Positions 18,551-26,643 of a stretch of 64,000 nt of DNA are shown one piece after another (within the stretch, counting starts at the first letter, position 1; the number at the start of each line of letters is the position of its first letter). The notes below the pieces were generated by a model. It searched no databases. It saw only the letters and a list, made by a program, of their open reading frames with translations, and was not told the origin of the DNA. The DNA lies in contig NZ_JPRM01000020.1 in assembly GCF_000737695.1 (NCBI RefSeq), positions 1 through 64,000 of the forward strand. Reading direction: 5' to 3'. The position numbers and the translations under genes were made by a program. Source of the stretch: Flavobacterium hydatis (GTDB lineage: Bacteria > Bacteroidota > Bacteroidia > Flavobacteriales > Flavobacteriaceae).

Positions 18551-19786
18551 TTATTCCGAACAAGTATTTTTAGTTTTAATAATTGAAACCGTAATCAAAC
18601 TTAATCCAGCAACAATAAGAACACTCGTTCCAAAAATTCCTTCATAATATCCCCAAAGCGCACCTTTACCAAAATAAAGAAATCCTCCTTGAATAAACAA
18701 TAATACTTCGGTCATTATATATCCAAAAATGAAGCATTTTATTCCTGTTCTCAGCACATTTGATTGATGCGAAAGCAACTTATTCTGAATTAATACACCA
18801 AGCAAAAATCCTGTGATAATACCTAAAGTTGTTAAATGAATAAAGCCAATTATAAAGCTTCTAATTTGATGTGAAACTTCAGCTAGATTAGGTATTAAAA
18901 CCAATAATTGTATGCCTATTTTCAAGAATAAAGAACACAAAGCTAAACCATATACGATTTTAGTCGTTGAATCTAAATTAGCTTTAAACCAGCTTATTTG
19001 AGGTTTTAGCATTTTATAGAAATAGACAAAAGTAATTAATTGTAAAAGAACTCCCAAAGTATTAATCCATCTTAAAAGATTGTTCTCGACGTACCAACTT
19101 ACAGGAAATGCAACGGTCAAAATTGTTGCTATAATAAGTAAAGGAAAGAATCTCTTGAATGATTTTTTTTCTATTTTATTCTCGAATTGCTTTAAGAACA
19201 AAGCCAAAACCGCAAATAAAAACCAACCATTAAACTGAAAATGCAGGAAAAACTGAATGGCGATTTGATAAAAGGCACTTTGTTTACCCAACATACTTAC
19301 CGCTGGTCCTAAACACCAAACTCCGAAAGTCGAGAATATCATAAATAAAATTGCTGTCAATAAAAGTTTATGGTCACTTTTTTTATCTTTAAAACCATCT
19401 CGCCAAACTAACCAGCAAAAGACATAACTCAACACAATATGCATTGTAGAAAATATAATCGAAAACAAAGCATACCCCTGAATTGGGAAAGTTACCATCA
19501 TACCGATAACGGCAAATTCGGTAATCCAAAATAGCCGATTATAAATTGGTTTCTGACTTTTTTCTTTTGGAATAAAAAAGCGAACGATTAAAACATAAAT
19601 CATCAAATAAGCCCATCCCAACATCGCTACATGAGAATGTGCATGAAGCAAAAAACTGTAATTTATATTTAATGGAAATAAATAGACATACCGCATTAAT
19701 AACCCCATAAGCGAAGCTATTAAAAAATTAAAAAAGCAACATACAACCCAACTTTTTTGCGAACTCATTTTAGACAATAATTTCAT
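18551..19786 (-). CDS. Polytopic membrane protein with heme-copper/NnrS-like histidines
   Basis: A 411-aa protein with about 12 hydrophobic segments and several histidines placed inside or at the edge of helices. They are H48/H50/H52 in LLHAHSHVAMLGW, H116, H182 in LHFQFNGW, and H317 in IHLTTLGIITGFLLG. The HAHSHxxxxGW motif resembles the histidine pair helix of quinol NO reductase (HAHTALFG in the neighbouring qNor). The HLTTLG helix recalls NnrS, a heme/copper membrane protein of denitrification clusters. This suggests metal or heme binding and a role in nitrogen-oxide metabolism, but the family is not certain. It sits between the nirK and qnor units and has its own transcript start region after the terminator at 19842. 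Confidence 0.7.
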   Translation of the reverse strand: MKLLSKMSSQKSWVVCCFFNFLIASLMGLLMRYVYLFPLNINYSFLLHAHSHVAMLGWAYLMIYVLIVRFFIPKEKSQKPIYNRLFWITEFAVIGMMVTFPIQGYALFSIIFSTMHIVLSYVFCWLVWRDGFKDKKSDHKLLLTAILFMIFSTFGVWCLGPAVSMLGKQSAFYQIAIQFFLHFQFNGWFLFAVLALFLKQFENKIEKKSFKRFFPLLIIATILTVAFPVSWYVENNLLRWINTLGVLLQLITFVYFYKMLKPQISWFKANLDSTTKIVYGLALCSLFLKIGIQLLVLIPNLAEVSHQIRSFIIGFIHLTTLGIITGFLLGVLIQNKLLSHQSNVLRTGIKCFIFGYIMTEVLLFIQGGFLYFGKGALWGYYEGIFGTSVLIVAGLSLITVSIIKTKNTCSE

Positions 19787-19841
19787 CTTTATTTAAATTA
19801 AAAGTAGTTCAAAATATTTCTAATCTCATATTTATAGAAAC

Positions 19842-19885
19842 AAAAATGCACCGATGGTAATTAATTTATCGGTGCATTTTTTTTC
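19842..19885. terminator. Bidirectional terminator after the qNor-RIC unit
   Basis: A perfect 14-bp stem, AAAAATGCACCGAT (19842-19855) with ATCGGTGCATTTTT (19868-19881). T-runs occur on both strands. It ends the minus-strand RIC gene and separates it from the membrane protein at 18551. Confidence 0.85.
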
Positions 19886-19908
19886 AATCAATTATACATT
19901 CTTACTTT

Positions 19909-20631
19909 TTAAGAGAACTCTTTTTCCAGAATCATTGCTTTAGGAAATAAGATATTATTTTCTAGGTGAATATGTGTATGTAAATTCTCTTCAAATTCTT
20001 TTAGCATTGCAAAAGTAACTTTGTAAGTAGTACATCCGTCGCTTGGTGCCTGGTAATCATTTGTTAGGCTGGCAATTTCGCGGAAGCGTTCTCCCTCTGC
20101 ATCATGCTCATGCATCATCATTGCAATTGGGTTTGATACGGTTCCGAAAGGAGGTTGTGCCAAAGCTTCGTCTGTTTCTTTTGCTTTAACCATCTTTTTT
20201 ATAAAAGGAAATAACATCAACTCTTCTTTTTTCATATGTTGAGCCAATTCACCTGCACATTCAGTAAACAATTGGTTAATCTTAAACAATTCAGGATGAT
20301 TCCCGCCATGAACACTACAAAGCTTATTCAGGAATTGCATTATGATAATCGATTTATCCTCTACATAACGATGATGTGTTTTTTCGATATAATCAGCCAA
20401 TAAATCTAATGGCCAAGAATTAAAATCTATTGTATTGGTATCCTCCGCAGATAAGGCTTCTTTAATTTTTTTTAGCAAAACTTTAGAGTCTATTTCTTGT
20501 TTTGCACAAACCTCATCGATGGTTCTGTTTCCTTTGCAACAAAAATCTATTTTATATTTTGAAAATACTGCTGCTGTTCTAAAATCCTCAGCTACAAATG
20601 CTCCTATTGTTTTATTTTGTAAATTTTCCAT
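19909..20631 (-). CDS. ric: Iron-sulfur cluster repair di-iron protein (RIC, ScdA/YtfE family)
   Basis: Repairs iron-sulfur clusters damaged by NO or oxidants; a cytoplasmic hemerythrin-like di-iron protein. The N-terminal DUF542 region (ScdA_N) shows DFCCKGNRTIDEVC (29-42). The C-terminal hemerythrin domain supplies His/Glu ligands at about H86/H87, H108, H132, E136, H174/H176 and H218-H222 (LHTHIHLENN). Length (240 aa) is normal. It starts 15 bases after the qNor stop, so the two are almost certainly co-transcribed, matching a joint NO-detoxification response. Confidence 0.92.
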   Translation of the reverse strand: MENLQNKTIGAFVAEDFRTAAVFSKYKIDFCCKGNRTIDEVCAKQEIDSKVLLKKIKEALSAEDTNTIDFNSWPLDLLADYIEKTHHRYVEDKSIIIMQFLNKLCSVHGGNHPELFKINQLFTECAGELAQHMKKEELMLFPFIKKMVKAKETDEALAQPPFGTVSNPIAMMMHEHDAEGERFREIASLTNDYQAPSDGCTTYKVTFAMLKEFEENLHTHIHLENNILFPKAMILEKEFS

Positions 20632-20646
20632 GATATTCTTATTTTA

Positions 20647-22884
20647 TTATTTTCTTTTATTTTTTAATGTCAAATCAAAGACAAACCAAACCGTAGTTAT
20701 AATTCCTATTCCGAAGATAGAATCTCCTATTGCACGCATCCATTTTAAAGTAATCATTGTAGGTTGTTGCATTAACTCTGACGAACGTGCATACCACATA
20801 CCGTGATCAATACTTTCGATAGCTTGCCAAATTCCTATTGGTAACAAACTCAATACAGCCATTAAAAACAGCCCTATATTTAATGACCAAAAAGTAATTT
20901 TAAGTAGTTTTTCATTCCAGGTAATATGTCTGTATAAACTTCTTAGAACAAAAAGCATTAAACCAATTCCCAACATTCCGTAAACACCAAACAATGCTGT
21001 GTGTGCATGAAGTGGCGTAGTATTTAAACCTTGTACATAATACAATGCAATTGGCGGGTTAATTATGAATCCGAAAACTCCAGCTCCAAGAAAATTCCAA
21101 AATGCAACCGCAATCATAAAGTATATTGGCCATTTGTAATCAATAATCCATTGTGTAGATTTTGACAATTTATAATTTTGATATGCTTCAAAACCTATTA
21201 ACGTAAGTGGCACAACTTCTAGCGCACTAAATGAAGCTCCTAATGCCATAATAGCGGTTGGTGTTCCTGAAAAGTATAAGTGATGGAAAGTTCCTAAAAT
21301 ACCACCCGACATAAAGATTATTGTTGCAAATAATACATTTAAAGTTGCTGTTTTAGTTTTTAACAATCCTAAACGAACAAATAAAAAGGCGATAACAACT
21401 GTTGCAAATACTTCAAAGAATCCTTCTACCCATAAGTGAACAACCCACCATCTCCAATACTCGGCAATGGCTAAATTGGTTTGTCTTCCCCACATTAATC
21501 CTGCTCCATAAAACATAGCAATTGCTGTACAAGAAATCAGGAATAAAATGATTAGATTTTTTTCTTCTGTTTTTTTCTTCAAAATAGGTATTAACGGACG
21601 TATCATTAATGCTAACCACAAGAACAATCCAACTAAAAGGAATATCTGCCAGAAACGTCCCAGATCTACATATTCATAACCTTGATGTCCAAACCAAAAG
21701 TTTTGTACCAAGTTTAGTTTTTGCATTACTCCAAACCATTGTCCTACCATTGAACCCAAAACAATGATTAATAAAGCTATAAACAAGAAGTTTACTCCAA
21801 AACATTGAAATTTAGGATCTTTTCCTGAAACTGCCGGAGCTATGTATAATCCTGTTGCTAACCAAGCTGTTGCTATCCAAAAAATGGCTAATTGAGTATG
21901 CCAAGTTCGTGTAACTGCGTATGGCAAAATTTGATCTATTGGAATACCATATAATCCATTCCCTTCTACACCATAATGAGCTGTAATTATTCCTAAAGCC
22001 ATTTGTAAAATCATCAACAAACTCACGACCCAAAAATATTTTTTTATTAAATGCATCGATGGAGTCATGCCTTGATTAATTATTGGATCTTTGGTAGGAA
22101 GCGGAAACTCCTCTTCTTCACCCGATTTTGCATGATAAAATACTAAGATTCCAATGCTGAAAATCAGTAAAATAATACTAACACCCGACCAGGCAAGTAA
22201 TTCTTTTGTGGCATTGTTTCCAACTAATTCATCTGATGGCCAGTTGTGTGTGTATGAAATATCCGAATCGGGACGTTGTGTTACTGTTGCCCAAGTTGCC
22301 CAAAAGAAAAATGCATTCATTTTATGCATTCTTGCCTCGTCTTTTATTGAATTTTTAGGAATTGCATAGTCACCTCTTAATTTATCAAATTTAGGATCAT
22401 TGGTAAAAAGTCCTTGATAATATTCGCTGAGATATTGGATTGCTGCAACTCTATTTTCTGAAATTGTAAGTGTTTGTGAATTTTCATCGTAACGATTTGT
22501 TCTCAAATCTTTTTGCAAGCGTATTTTAAGTGCTGCTTGTTTTTCTTTATCTAAGTCATTAAATTCTTTTCCAAAATCCTCTTTTGAATATTTGTTTAGG
22601 ATAAACATAGCTTCTCTGTGTAACCAATCGGCAGTCCAATCTGGCGCTACATAAGCACCGTGTCCCCAAATAGATCCTACCTCTTGTCCTCCTATACTTT
22701 GCCAAACATTTTGTCCGTCTTTAATCTCATCCTCAGAAAAAATAAGTTTTCCGCTATCTGAAACTATTTGTTTAGGAATTGGTGGTGCTTGTTGGTAAAT
22801 TTCATAACCATAGTATCCCAAAACAGCAAAGGATATGGTCATTACCAAAGCAAATGCTATCCATAATTTTTTTTCTCTTTTCAT
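20647..22884 (-). CDS. norZ: Quinol-dependent nitric oxide reductase (qNor)
   Basis: Reduces two NO to N2O at a heme b3/non-heme iron centre using quinol. It is an inner-membrane protein of 745 aa, the normal length for the single-subunit enzyme. It has the N-terminal extension that replaces NorC (residues 1-230, with GQNVWQSIGGQEVGSIWGHG, no CxxCH). About 12 helices follow with the histidines HTQLAIFW, WVVHLWVEG and LHAHTALFGVYG. Together with NirK this gives nitrite to N2O; no nosZ is present in the window. Its own promoter carries the 22-bp dyad (22904-22925), and the azurin gene upstream ends in a terminator, so it forms a separate unit with ric. Confidence 0.95.
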   Translation of the reverse strand: MKREKKLWIAFALVMTISFAVLGYYGYEIYQQAPPIPKQIVSDSGKLIFSEDEIKDGQNVWQSIGGQEVGSIWGHGAYVAPDWTADWLHREAMFILNKYSKEDFGKEFNDLDKEKQAALKIRLQKDLRTNRYDENSQTLTISENRVAAIQYLSEYYQGLFTNDPKFDKLRGDYAIPKNSIKDEARMHKMNAFFFWATWATVTQRPDSDISYTHNWPSDELVGNNATKELLAWSGVSIILLIFSIGILVFYHAKSGEEEEFPLPTKDPIINQGMTPSMHLIKKYFWVVSLLMILQMALGIITAHYGVEGNGLYGIPIDQILPYAVTRTWHTQLAIFWIATAWLATGLYIAPAVSGKDPKFQCFGVNFLFIALLIIVLGSMVGQWFGVMQKLNLVQNFWFGHQGYEYVDLGRFWQIFLLVGLFLWLALMIRPLIPILKKKTEEKNLIILFLISCTAIAMFYGAGLMWGRQTNLAIAEYWRWWVVHLWVEGFFEVFATVVIAFLFVRLGLLKTKTATLNVLFATIIFMSGGILGTFHHLYFSGTPTAIMALGASFSALEVVPLTLIGFEAYQNYKLSKSTQWIIDYKWPIYFMIAVAFWNFLGAGVFGFIINPPIALYYVQGLNTTPLHAHTALFGVYGMLGIGLMLFVLRSLYRHITWNEKLLKITFWSLNIGLFLMAVLSLLPIGIWQAIESIDHGMWYARSSELMQQPTMITLKWMRAIGDSIFGIGIITTVWFVFDLTLKNKRK

Positions 22885-22903
22885 TTTTTTAAAATTTCAT
22901 CAA

Positions 22904-22925
22904 TAAAAGACTTTTTTATCCTTTA
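22904..22925. promoter_or_regulatory. 22-bp dyad operator at the qNor promoter
   Basis: Plus-strand reading TAAAAGAC-N6-ATCCTTTA; on the minus strand the right half is GTCTTTTA, as at nirK. As at nirK, the final T-A of the dyad falls where the -7 element of the minus-strand transcript would start (T-A-T-T-G-A-T-G, a weak TAnnTTTG). It lies about 20 bases before the qNor ATG. Confidence 0.65.
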
Positions 22926-22929
22926 TTAG

Positions 22930-22970
22930 TTTAATAAAAAACTCTAACCCAATATTTTAGGATTAGAGTT
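22930..22970 (-). terminator. Terminator after azurin
   Basis: Arms AACTCTAA (22940-22947) and TTAGAGTT (22963-22970), extended by three more pairs, one a G-U wobble on the minus strand. A minus-strand T-run follows. It ends the rrf2-azurin unit just before the qNor promoter. Confidence 0.75.
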
Positions 22971-22976
22971 AATTAA

Positions 22977-23498
22977 TTACTCTACAATTAATACCCCTTT
23001 CATCATGGCAACATGCCCTGGGAAACTACATAAAAAGTTATATGTACCTTTTTTATCTACAGTAAATTCAATAGTATCCTCTTCTCCTCCACCAAGTAAT
23101 TTAGTATGTGCAATAATTGAAGCTTTTTCTGAAGCTGGAATATAGTCTGTATCTTTTGCTGCAGCTGCCTTTGCTGCAAAAGCCGCTTCATCTGTGCCTT
23201 CTTGCAAAATAACCAAATTATGTCCCATAGCTTCTTTAGCAATTTTACCTACATGTTTTAATGTTAGCGTAATTGGTTTTCCTGCAACTGCTTTTAGCTC
23301 TTTGGTATTAAATTGCATTTGGTCATTTCCTTCTATAACTAAAACATTAGTAACAGCCTCTGTTACTCCTTCTGATTCTGTTGTTGGTTCACTTACCTCT
23401 GTAGATTCAGTAGTTGGCGCTGCTTCTTTTTTTCCACAAGAAGTTATTGCTAAACATCCCATTAGCATTACAATCGAAATTTTGACTTTTTTATTCAT
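22977..23498 (-). CDS. Azurin-like cupredoxin lipoprotein
   Basis: A blue copper electron carrier, membrane-anchored. The 173-aa protein has a lipobox (AITSC, Cys21), a 30-residue Thr/Glu/Ser-rich linker, and an azurin domain with the four copper ligands H93 (MGHNLV), C157, H162 and M166 (C-x4-H-x3-M). It may pass electrons to NirK or another periplasmic reductase. It follows the Rrf2 gene after 25 bases and ends in a terminator, so the regulator and the cupredoxin form one transcript. Expression is thus predicted to follow the regulator's own operator. Confidence 0.9.
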   Translation of the reverse strand: MNKKVKISIVMLMGCLAITSCGKKEAAPTTESTEVSEPTTESEGVTEAVTNVLVIEGNDQMQFNTKELKAVAGKPITLTLKHVGKIAKEAMGHNLVILQEGTDEAAFAAKAAAAKDTDYIPASEKASIIAHTKLLGGGEEDTIEFTVDKKGTYNFLCSFPGHVAMMKGVLIVE

Positions 23499-23523
23499 TT
23501 TTATGTATTTAAATTATATAATA

Positions 23524-23973
23524 TTAATCGTTTTTATTTAATGTTTTAAGAAAGAAGTCTCCAGATTTCACTCCTAGAGCAAGCTCTTCTAATGTTGTTG
23601 TCGTGAGCATTTCTAGTAATAGTTCCCGTATTTTTTTAAACTCATTGTGTACTGGACAAGGACGCTTCTCTGAACATTCTTTTAGGCCAATACCACAACC
23701 TTTATATATGTTATCTCCATCGATGGCATCAACAATCTGGATTAGTTTTATAGATTTAACAGCTTCATTAGAAACTTCAAATCCACCACCCACACCTTTT
23801 GCTGAACCTATGATTCCGTTTTTGGTTAGAATCTGCATTATTTTGGCAGTAAATGGCTCGGGAGAATCTATTTCTTTAGCCACATCTTTTATCCCAACTC
23901 TAATTCCTTGTGATGATTTTGTAGCAATAAATATCGAGGCGCGAATGCCATACTCACAGGCTTTTGAAAACAT
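23524..23973 (-). CDS. Rrf2 family transcriptional regulator (NsrR/IscR-like)
   Basis: A 149-aa winged-helix regulator. It has the N-terminal helix-turn-helix (CEYGIRASIFIATKS, DVAKEIDSPEPFTAKIMQIL), the wing GSAKGVGGGFEV, and three cysteines in the cluster loop, C93-x6-C100-x5-C106 (YKGCGIGLKECSEKRPC). NsrR and IscR use three cysteines there to hold an Fe-S cluster, so NO sensing is plausible. Position beside the NO genes and a dyad shared by three promoters, including its own, favour an NsrR-like local repressor. Which signal it senses is inference; a BadM/IscR-like role remains possible. Confidence 0.88.
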   Translation of the reverse strand: MFSKACEYGIRASIFIATKSSQGIRVGIKDVAKEIDSPEPFTAKIMQILTKNGIIGSAKGVGGGFEVSNEAVKSIKLIQIVDAIDGDNIYKGCGIGLKECSEKRPCPVHNEFKKIRELLLEMLTTTTLEELALGVKSGDFFLKTLNKND

Positions 23974-23996
23974 AAACTAGTTTATTAAATTTTATA

Positions 23997-24027
23997 CAAA
24001 TATATTTAAAAACACATTAAAAGACAA
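23997..24027 (-). promoter_or_regulatory. Promoter of rrf2-azurin (-33 TTG, -7 TATATTTG)
   Basis: On the minus strand a TTG (24027-24025) and a perfect TAnnTTTG box (24004-23997) are 20 bases apart. The 22-bp dyad (24018-24039) covers the -33 element, which is a classical arrangement for autoregulation. Confidence 0.7.
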
Positions 24028-24039
24028 ATTTATCTTTAA
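24018..24039. promoter_or_regulatory. 22-bp dyad operator at the rrf2 promoter
   Basis: TAAAAGAC-N6-ATCTTTAA on the plus strand, with the same half-sites and the same 6-base spacer as at nirK and qNor. It overlaps the -33 element of the rrf2 promoter. Confidence 0.7.
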
Positions 24040-24142
24040 TAGATTTTTAAAATAAAATCTTACCTTATTTATAACCAGAATAATTTAATTATTAAGAAAC
24101 ACATATTATAAAGCAAGTTCTCATAAAAACTAATTTTAGTTT

Positions 24143-24150
24143 TATCTTTG
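24143..24150 (+). promoter_or_regulatory. -7 box (TATCTTTG) for the NYN gene
   Basis: A perfect TAnnTTTG 29 bases before the ATG at 24179. A second perfect box, TAATTTTG at 24159-24166, leaves only 12 bases to the ATG, so the first is preferred. Confidence 0.5.
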
Positions 24151-24178
24151 GTAGATTATAATTTTGTAAAACCATAAA

Positions 24179-24982
24179 ATGTCTTTAAACAGCACCAAAG
24201 AATTGAAACTTGCTGTACTTATCGATGCTGATAATGTACCGTATAGTAATGTAAAAGGGATGATGGAGGAAATTACTAAATTTGGTACTCCTACAACTAA
24301 ACGTATTTATGCCGACTGGACTAAGCCTAATGCAAACGGTTGGAAAAGTGTTTTACTAGAACATGCCATTACCCCTATCCAACAATATAGTTATACCGTA
24401 GGAAAGAACTCTTCGGATTCGGCATTAATTATCGATGCGATGGATTTATTATACTCGGGTAAACTAGACGGTTTTTGTATTGTTTCTAGCGACAGTGACT
24501 TTACTAGACTTGCAATTAGACTACGTGAGTCGGGTATGAAAGTAATCGGTATTGGCGAAAAGAAAACACCAAGTGCATTTATTGTAGCCTGTGATCGTTT
24601 TATATATATTGAGGTATTAGATGGAGCTATCAAAAAGAAAGAACCAAAACCTACCGCTTCGGATTCTAAAAAACCTGTTGAAAAACCAACAGGAAAACAA
24701 CCTGAAAAACAAACCGAAAAGCCTTTAAATAAAATCGACCTTCAGACAATTGAACTTATCGAAGATACAATTGAAGCAATTGGCGATGATGATGGATGGG
24801 CATTTTTAGGAGATATCGGTAATCTTTTGGTAAAGAAAAAACCAGAATTTGACCCTAGAAATTATGGATTTTCAAAATTAACTCCGATGCTAAAATCCTT
24901 AACCGATATTCTAGAAATAGACGAAAGAGATTCCGATAAAAAAGGAATCAAGCATAATTATGTTCGCTTGAGATACAGCTAA
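24179..24982 (+). CDS. NYN domain protein with C-terminal OST-HTH/LOTUS-like domain
   Basis: A 267-aa cytoplasmic protein. The N-terminal NYN (PIN-like, LabA/DUF88) nuclease domain carries the acidic active-site residues in VLIDADNVPY, the middle motif DSALIIDAMDLLYSGKLDG and SSDSDFTRLAIRL. A Lys/Pro/Glu-rich linker (about 155-185) joins it to a winged-helix OST-HTH/LOTUS-like domain (IDLQTIELIEDTIEAIGDDD, DPRNYGFSKLTPMLKSL). LOTUS domains bind RNA, so a targeted RNA-cleaving or RNA-processing enzyme is likely. The RNA target is unknown. It appears to be a single-gene unit. Confidence 0.88.
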   Translation: MSLNSTKELKLAVLIDADNVPYSNVKGMMEEITKFGTPTTKRIYADWTKPNANGWKSVLLEHAITPIQQYSYTVGKNSSDSALIIDAMDLLYSGKLDGFCIVSSDSDFTRLAIRLRESGMKVIGIGEKKTPSAFIVACDRFIYIEVLDGAIKKKEPKPTASDSKKPVEKPTGKQPEKQTEKPLNKIDLQTIELIEDTIEAIGDDDGWAFLGDIGNLLVKKKPEFDPRNYGFSKLTPMLKSLTDILEIDERDSDKKGIKHNYVRLRYS

Positions 24983-25030
24983 CACATTTCACAATTTACA
25001 TTTATACTTTTCAAATTAAAAATCAAAAAC

Positions 25031-26548
25031 ATGAGAAAAAAATTCTTTATCTACGGATTCTTATTGTTTCTAGTTGTTGCAGCAATTTATCATTATTCTG
25101 AGTCAGGACGTGGTTTCTTACTCCTTATAATTATTCCAATATTATTAATCATCGGTGTTTATAATACAATACAAACAAAACATGCTATTTTAAGAAACTT
25201 CCCTGTTTTGGGTTATTTCAGATATTTATTTGAAATGATTGCACCTGAAATTCAGCAATACTTCATCGAAAGATCTACAGATGGTAAACCTTTCTCAAGA
25301 AATCAACGCTCCTTAGTTTATCAAAGAGCCAAAAACATAGATTCAAGTTCCCCATTTGGGACACAATTAAATCTTAATCACGATAGTTACGAAGGAATTA
25401 AACATTCAATTTTTCCTGCTAAAGTAAATGAAGAATTACCTCGTGTTCTTGTGGGCGGAAAAGATTGTAAGCAACCATATTTAGCTTCTTTATTAAATAT
25501 ATCAGCAATGAGTTTTGGTTCGCTAAGCGAGAATGCTGTTCGTGCTTTAAATATAGGTGCACAAAAAGGAAAATTTTACCAAAATACTGGTGAAGGTGGT
25601 CTTACAGAATTTCATCTTGCTGGTGGCGGTGATGTTACTTGGCAAATAGGTACAGGATATTTTGGTTGCCGTGATGCAAATGGAAACTTTGATGGAGAAA
25701 AATTTAAAGAGAAAGCTTTACTTCCAAATGTAAAAATGATAGAAATTAAACTATCACAAGGTGCAAAACCTGGACATGGTGGTGTACTTCCTGCATCTAA
25801 AAACACAGAACAAATAGCCAAGATAAGAGGAGTTCAACCTCATACAACAATTTTATCTCCTCCTAGCCACAGCGCATTTTCTGATGCAAAAGGATTAGTT
25901 CATTTTGTAGCCCGCTTACGCGATTTATCAGAAGGTAAACCTATTGGTTTTAAACTTTGTATCGGTAGTACAAAAGAATTTGAAGACATTTGCCACGAAA
26001 TGATAAGTGAAGATTGTTTTCCTGATTTTATTACTATAGATGGTGCTGAAGGCGGTACTGGTGCAGCTCCGCTAGAATTTGCAGATGGCGTGGGTATGCC
26101 GTTTGAACCTGCTTTGATTTTTGTAAACAAAACATTGATTTCTCTAAACATTAGAGATAAGATGAGAGTAATAGGTAGCGGAAAAATCATTTCTGGATAC
26201 TCTATCTTACACGCTGTTGCGCTTGGTGCAGATATGTGTAATAGTGCCAGAGGTTTTATGTTCTCGTTAGGATGTATACAAGCTTTACGTTGCCATAATA
26301 ACGAATGCCCTACGGGAGTTGCAACACAAAACAAAATGCTAATGAAAGGTTTAGTCGTTACTGATAAATCGGACCGAGTATATCATTTTCATAAAAACAC
26401 ATTGCATTCGGCAAATGAATTATTGGCAGCTGCAGGAAAAACACGCTTCTCTGATGTTGATATCAATATCTTTATGCGTGGTGATGAATTTACCAATTTA
26501 TCGGAACTATATTTCCCAGATAACTTAACAAGCGTTACCAAACGCTAG
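25031..26548 (+). CDS. FMN-binding glutamate synthase family protein
   Basis: A 505-aa protein with two N-terminal membrane helices (about 5-22 and 25-42) and a glutamate-synthase-type FMN barrel. Barrel motifs include ISAMSFGSLSENAVRAL, NTGEGGLTEFH, GAKPGHGGVLPASK, DGAEGGTGAAPLEFAD and the 3Fe-4S cysteines in LGCIQALRCHNNECPTGVAT. It lacks the glutaminase domain of GltB, so it is not a complete glutamate synthase. Stand-alone members of this membrane-linked family have no firmly assigned reaction. The gene ends with a strong hairpin terminator. A copy of its last codons and of the terminator occurs 1.7 kb downstream. Confidence 0.88.
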   Translation: MRKKFFIYGFLLFLVVAAIYHYSESGRGFLLLIIIPILLIIGVYNTIQTKHAILRNFPVLGYFRYLFEMIAPEIQQYFIERSTDGKPFSRNQRSLVYQRAKNIDSSSPFGTQLNLNHDSYEGIKHSIFPAKVNEELPRVLVGGKDCKQPYLASLLNISAMSFGSLSENAVRALNIGAQKGKFYQNTGEGGLTEFHLAGGGDVTWQIGTGYFGCRDANGNFDGEKFKEKALLPNVKMIEIKLSQGAKPGHGGVLPASKNTEQIAKIRGVQPHTTILSPPSHSAFSDAKGLVHFVARLRDLSEGKPIGFKLCIGSTKEFEDICHEMISEDCFPDFITIDGAEGGTGAAPLEFADGVGMPFEPALIFVNKTLISLNIRDKMRVIGSGKIISGYSILHAVALGADMCNSARGFMFSLGCIQALRCHNNECPTGVATQNKMLMKGLVVTDKSDRVYHFHKNTLHSANELLAAAGKTRFSDVDINIFMRGDEFTNLSELYFPDNLTSVTKR

Positions 26549-26552
26549 ATAA

Positions 26553-26588
26553 AAAAAGCCTCTTTGTATAAACAAAGAGGCTTTTTCA
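26553..26588. terminator. Terminator after the glutamate-synthase-like gene
   Basis: A 15-bp stem, AAAAAGCCTCTTTGT (26553-26567) with ACAAAGAGGCTTTTT (26572-26586). T-runs on both strands serve this gene and the convergent gene ending at 26644. A near-identical copy is at 28267-28298. Confidence 0.88.
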
Positions 26589-26643
26589 TTTACAAACTGT
26601 ACTACATCATTAAAACTAACAATATATAATACTATAAAAGAAT

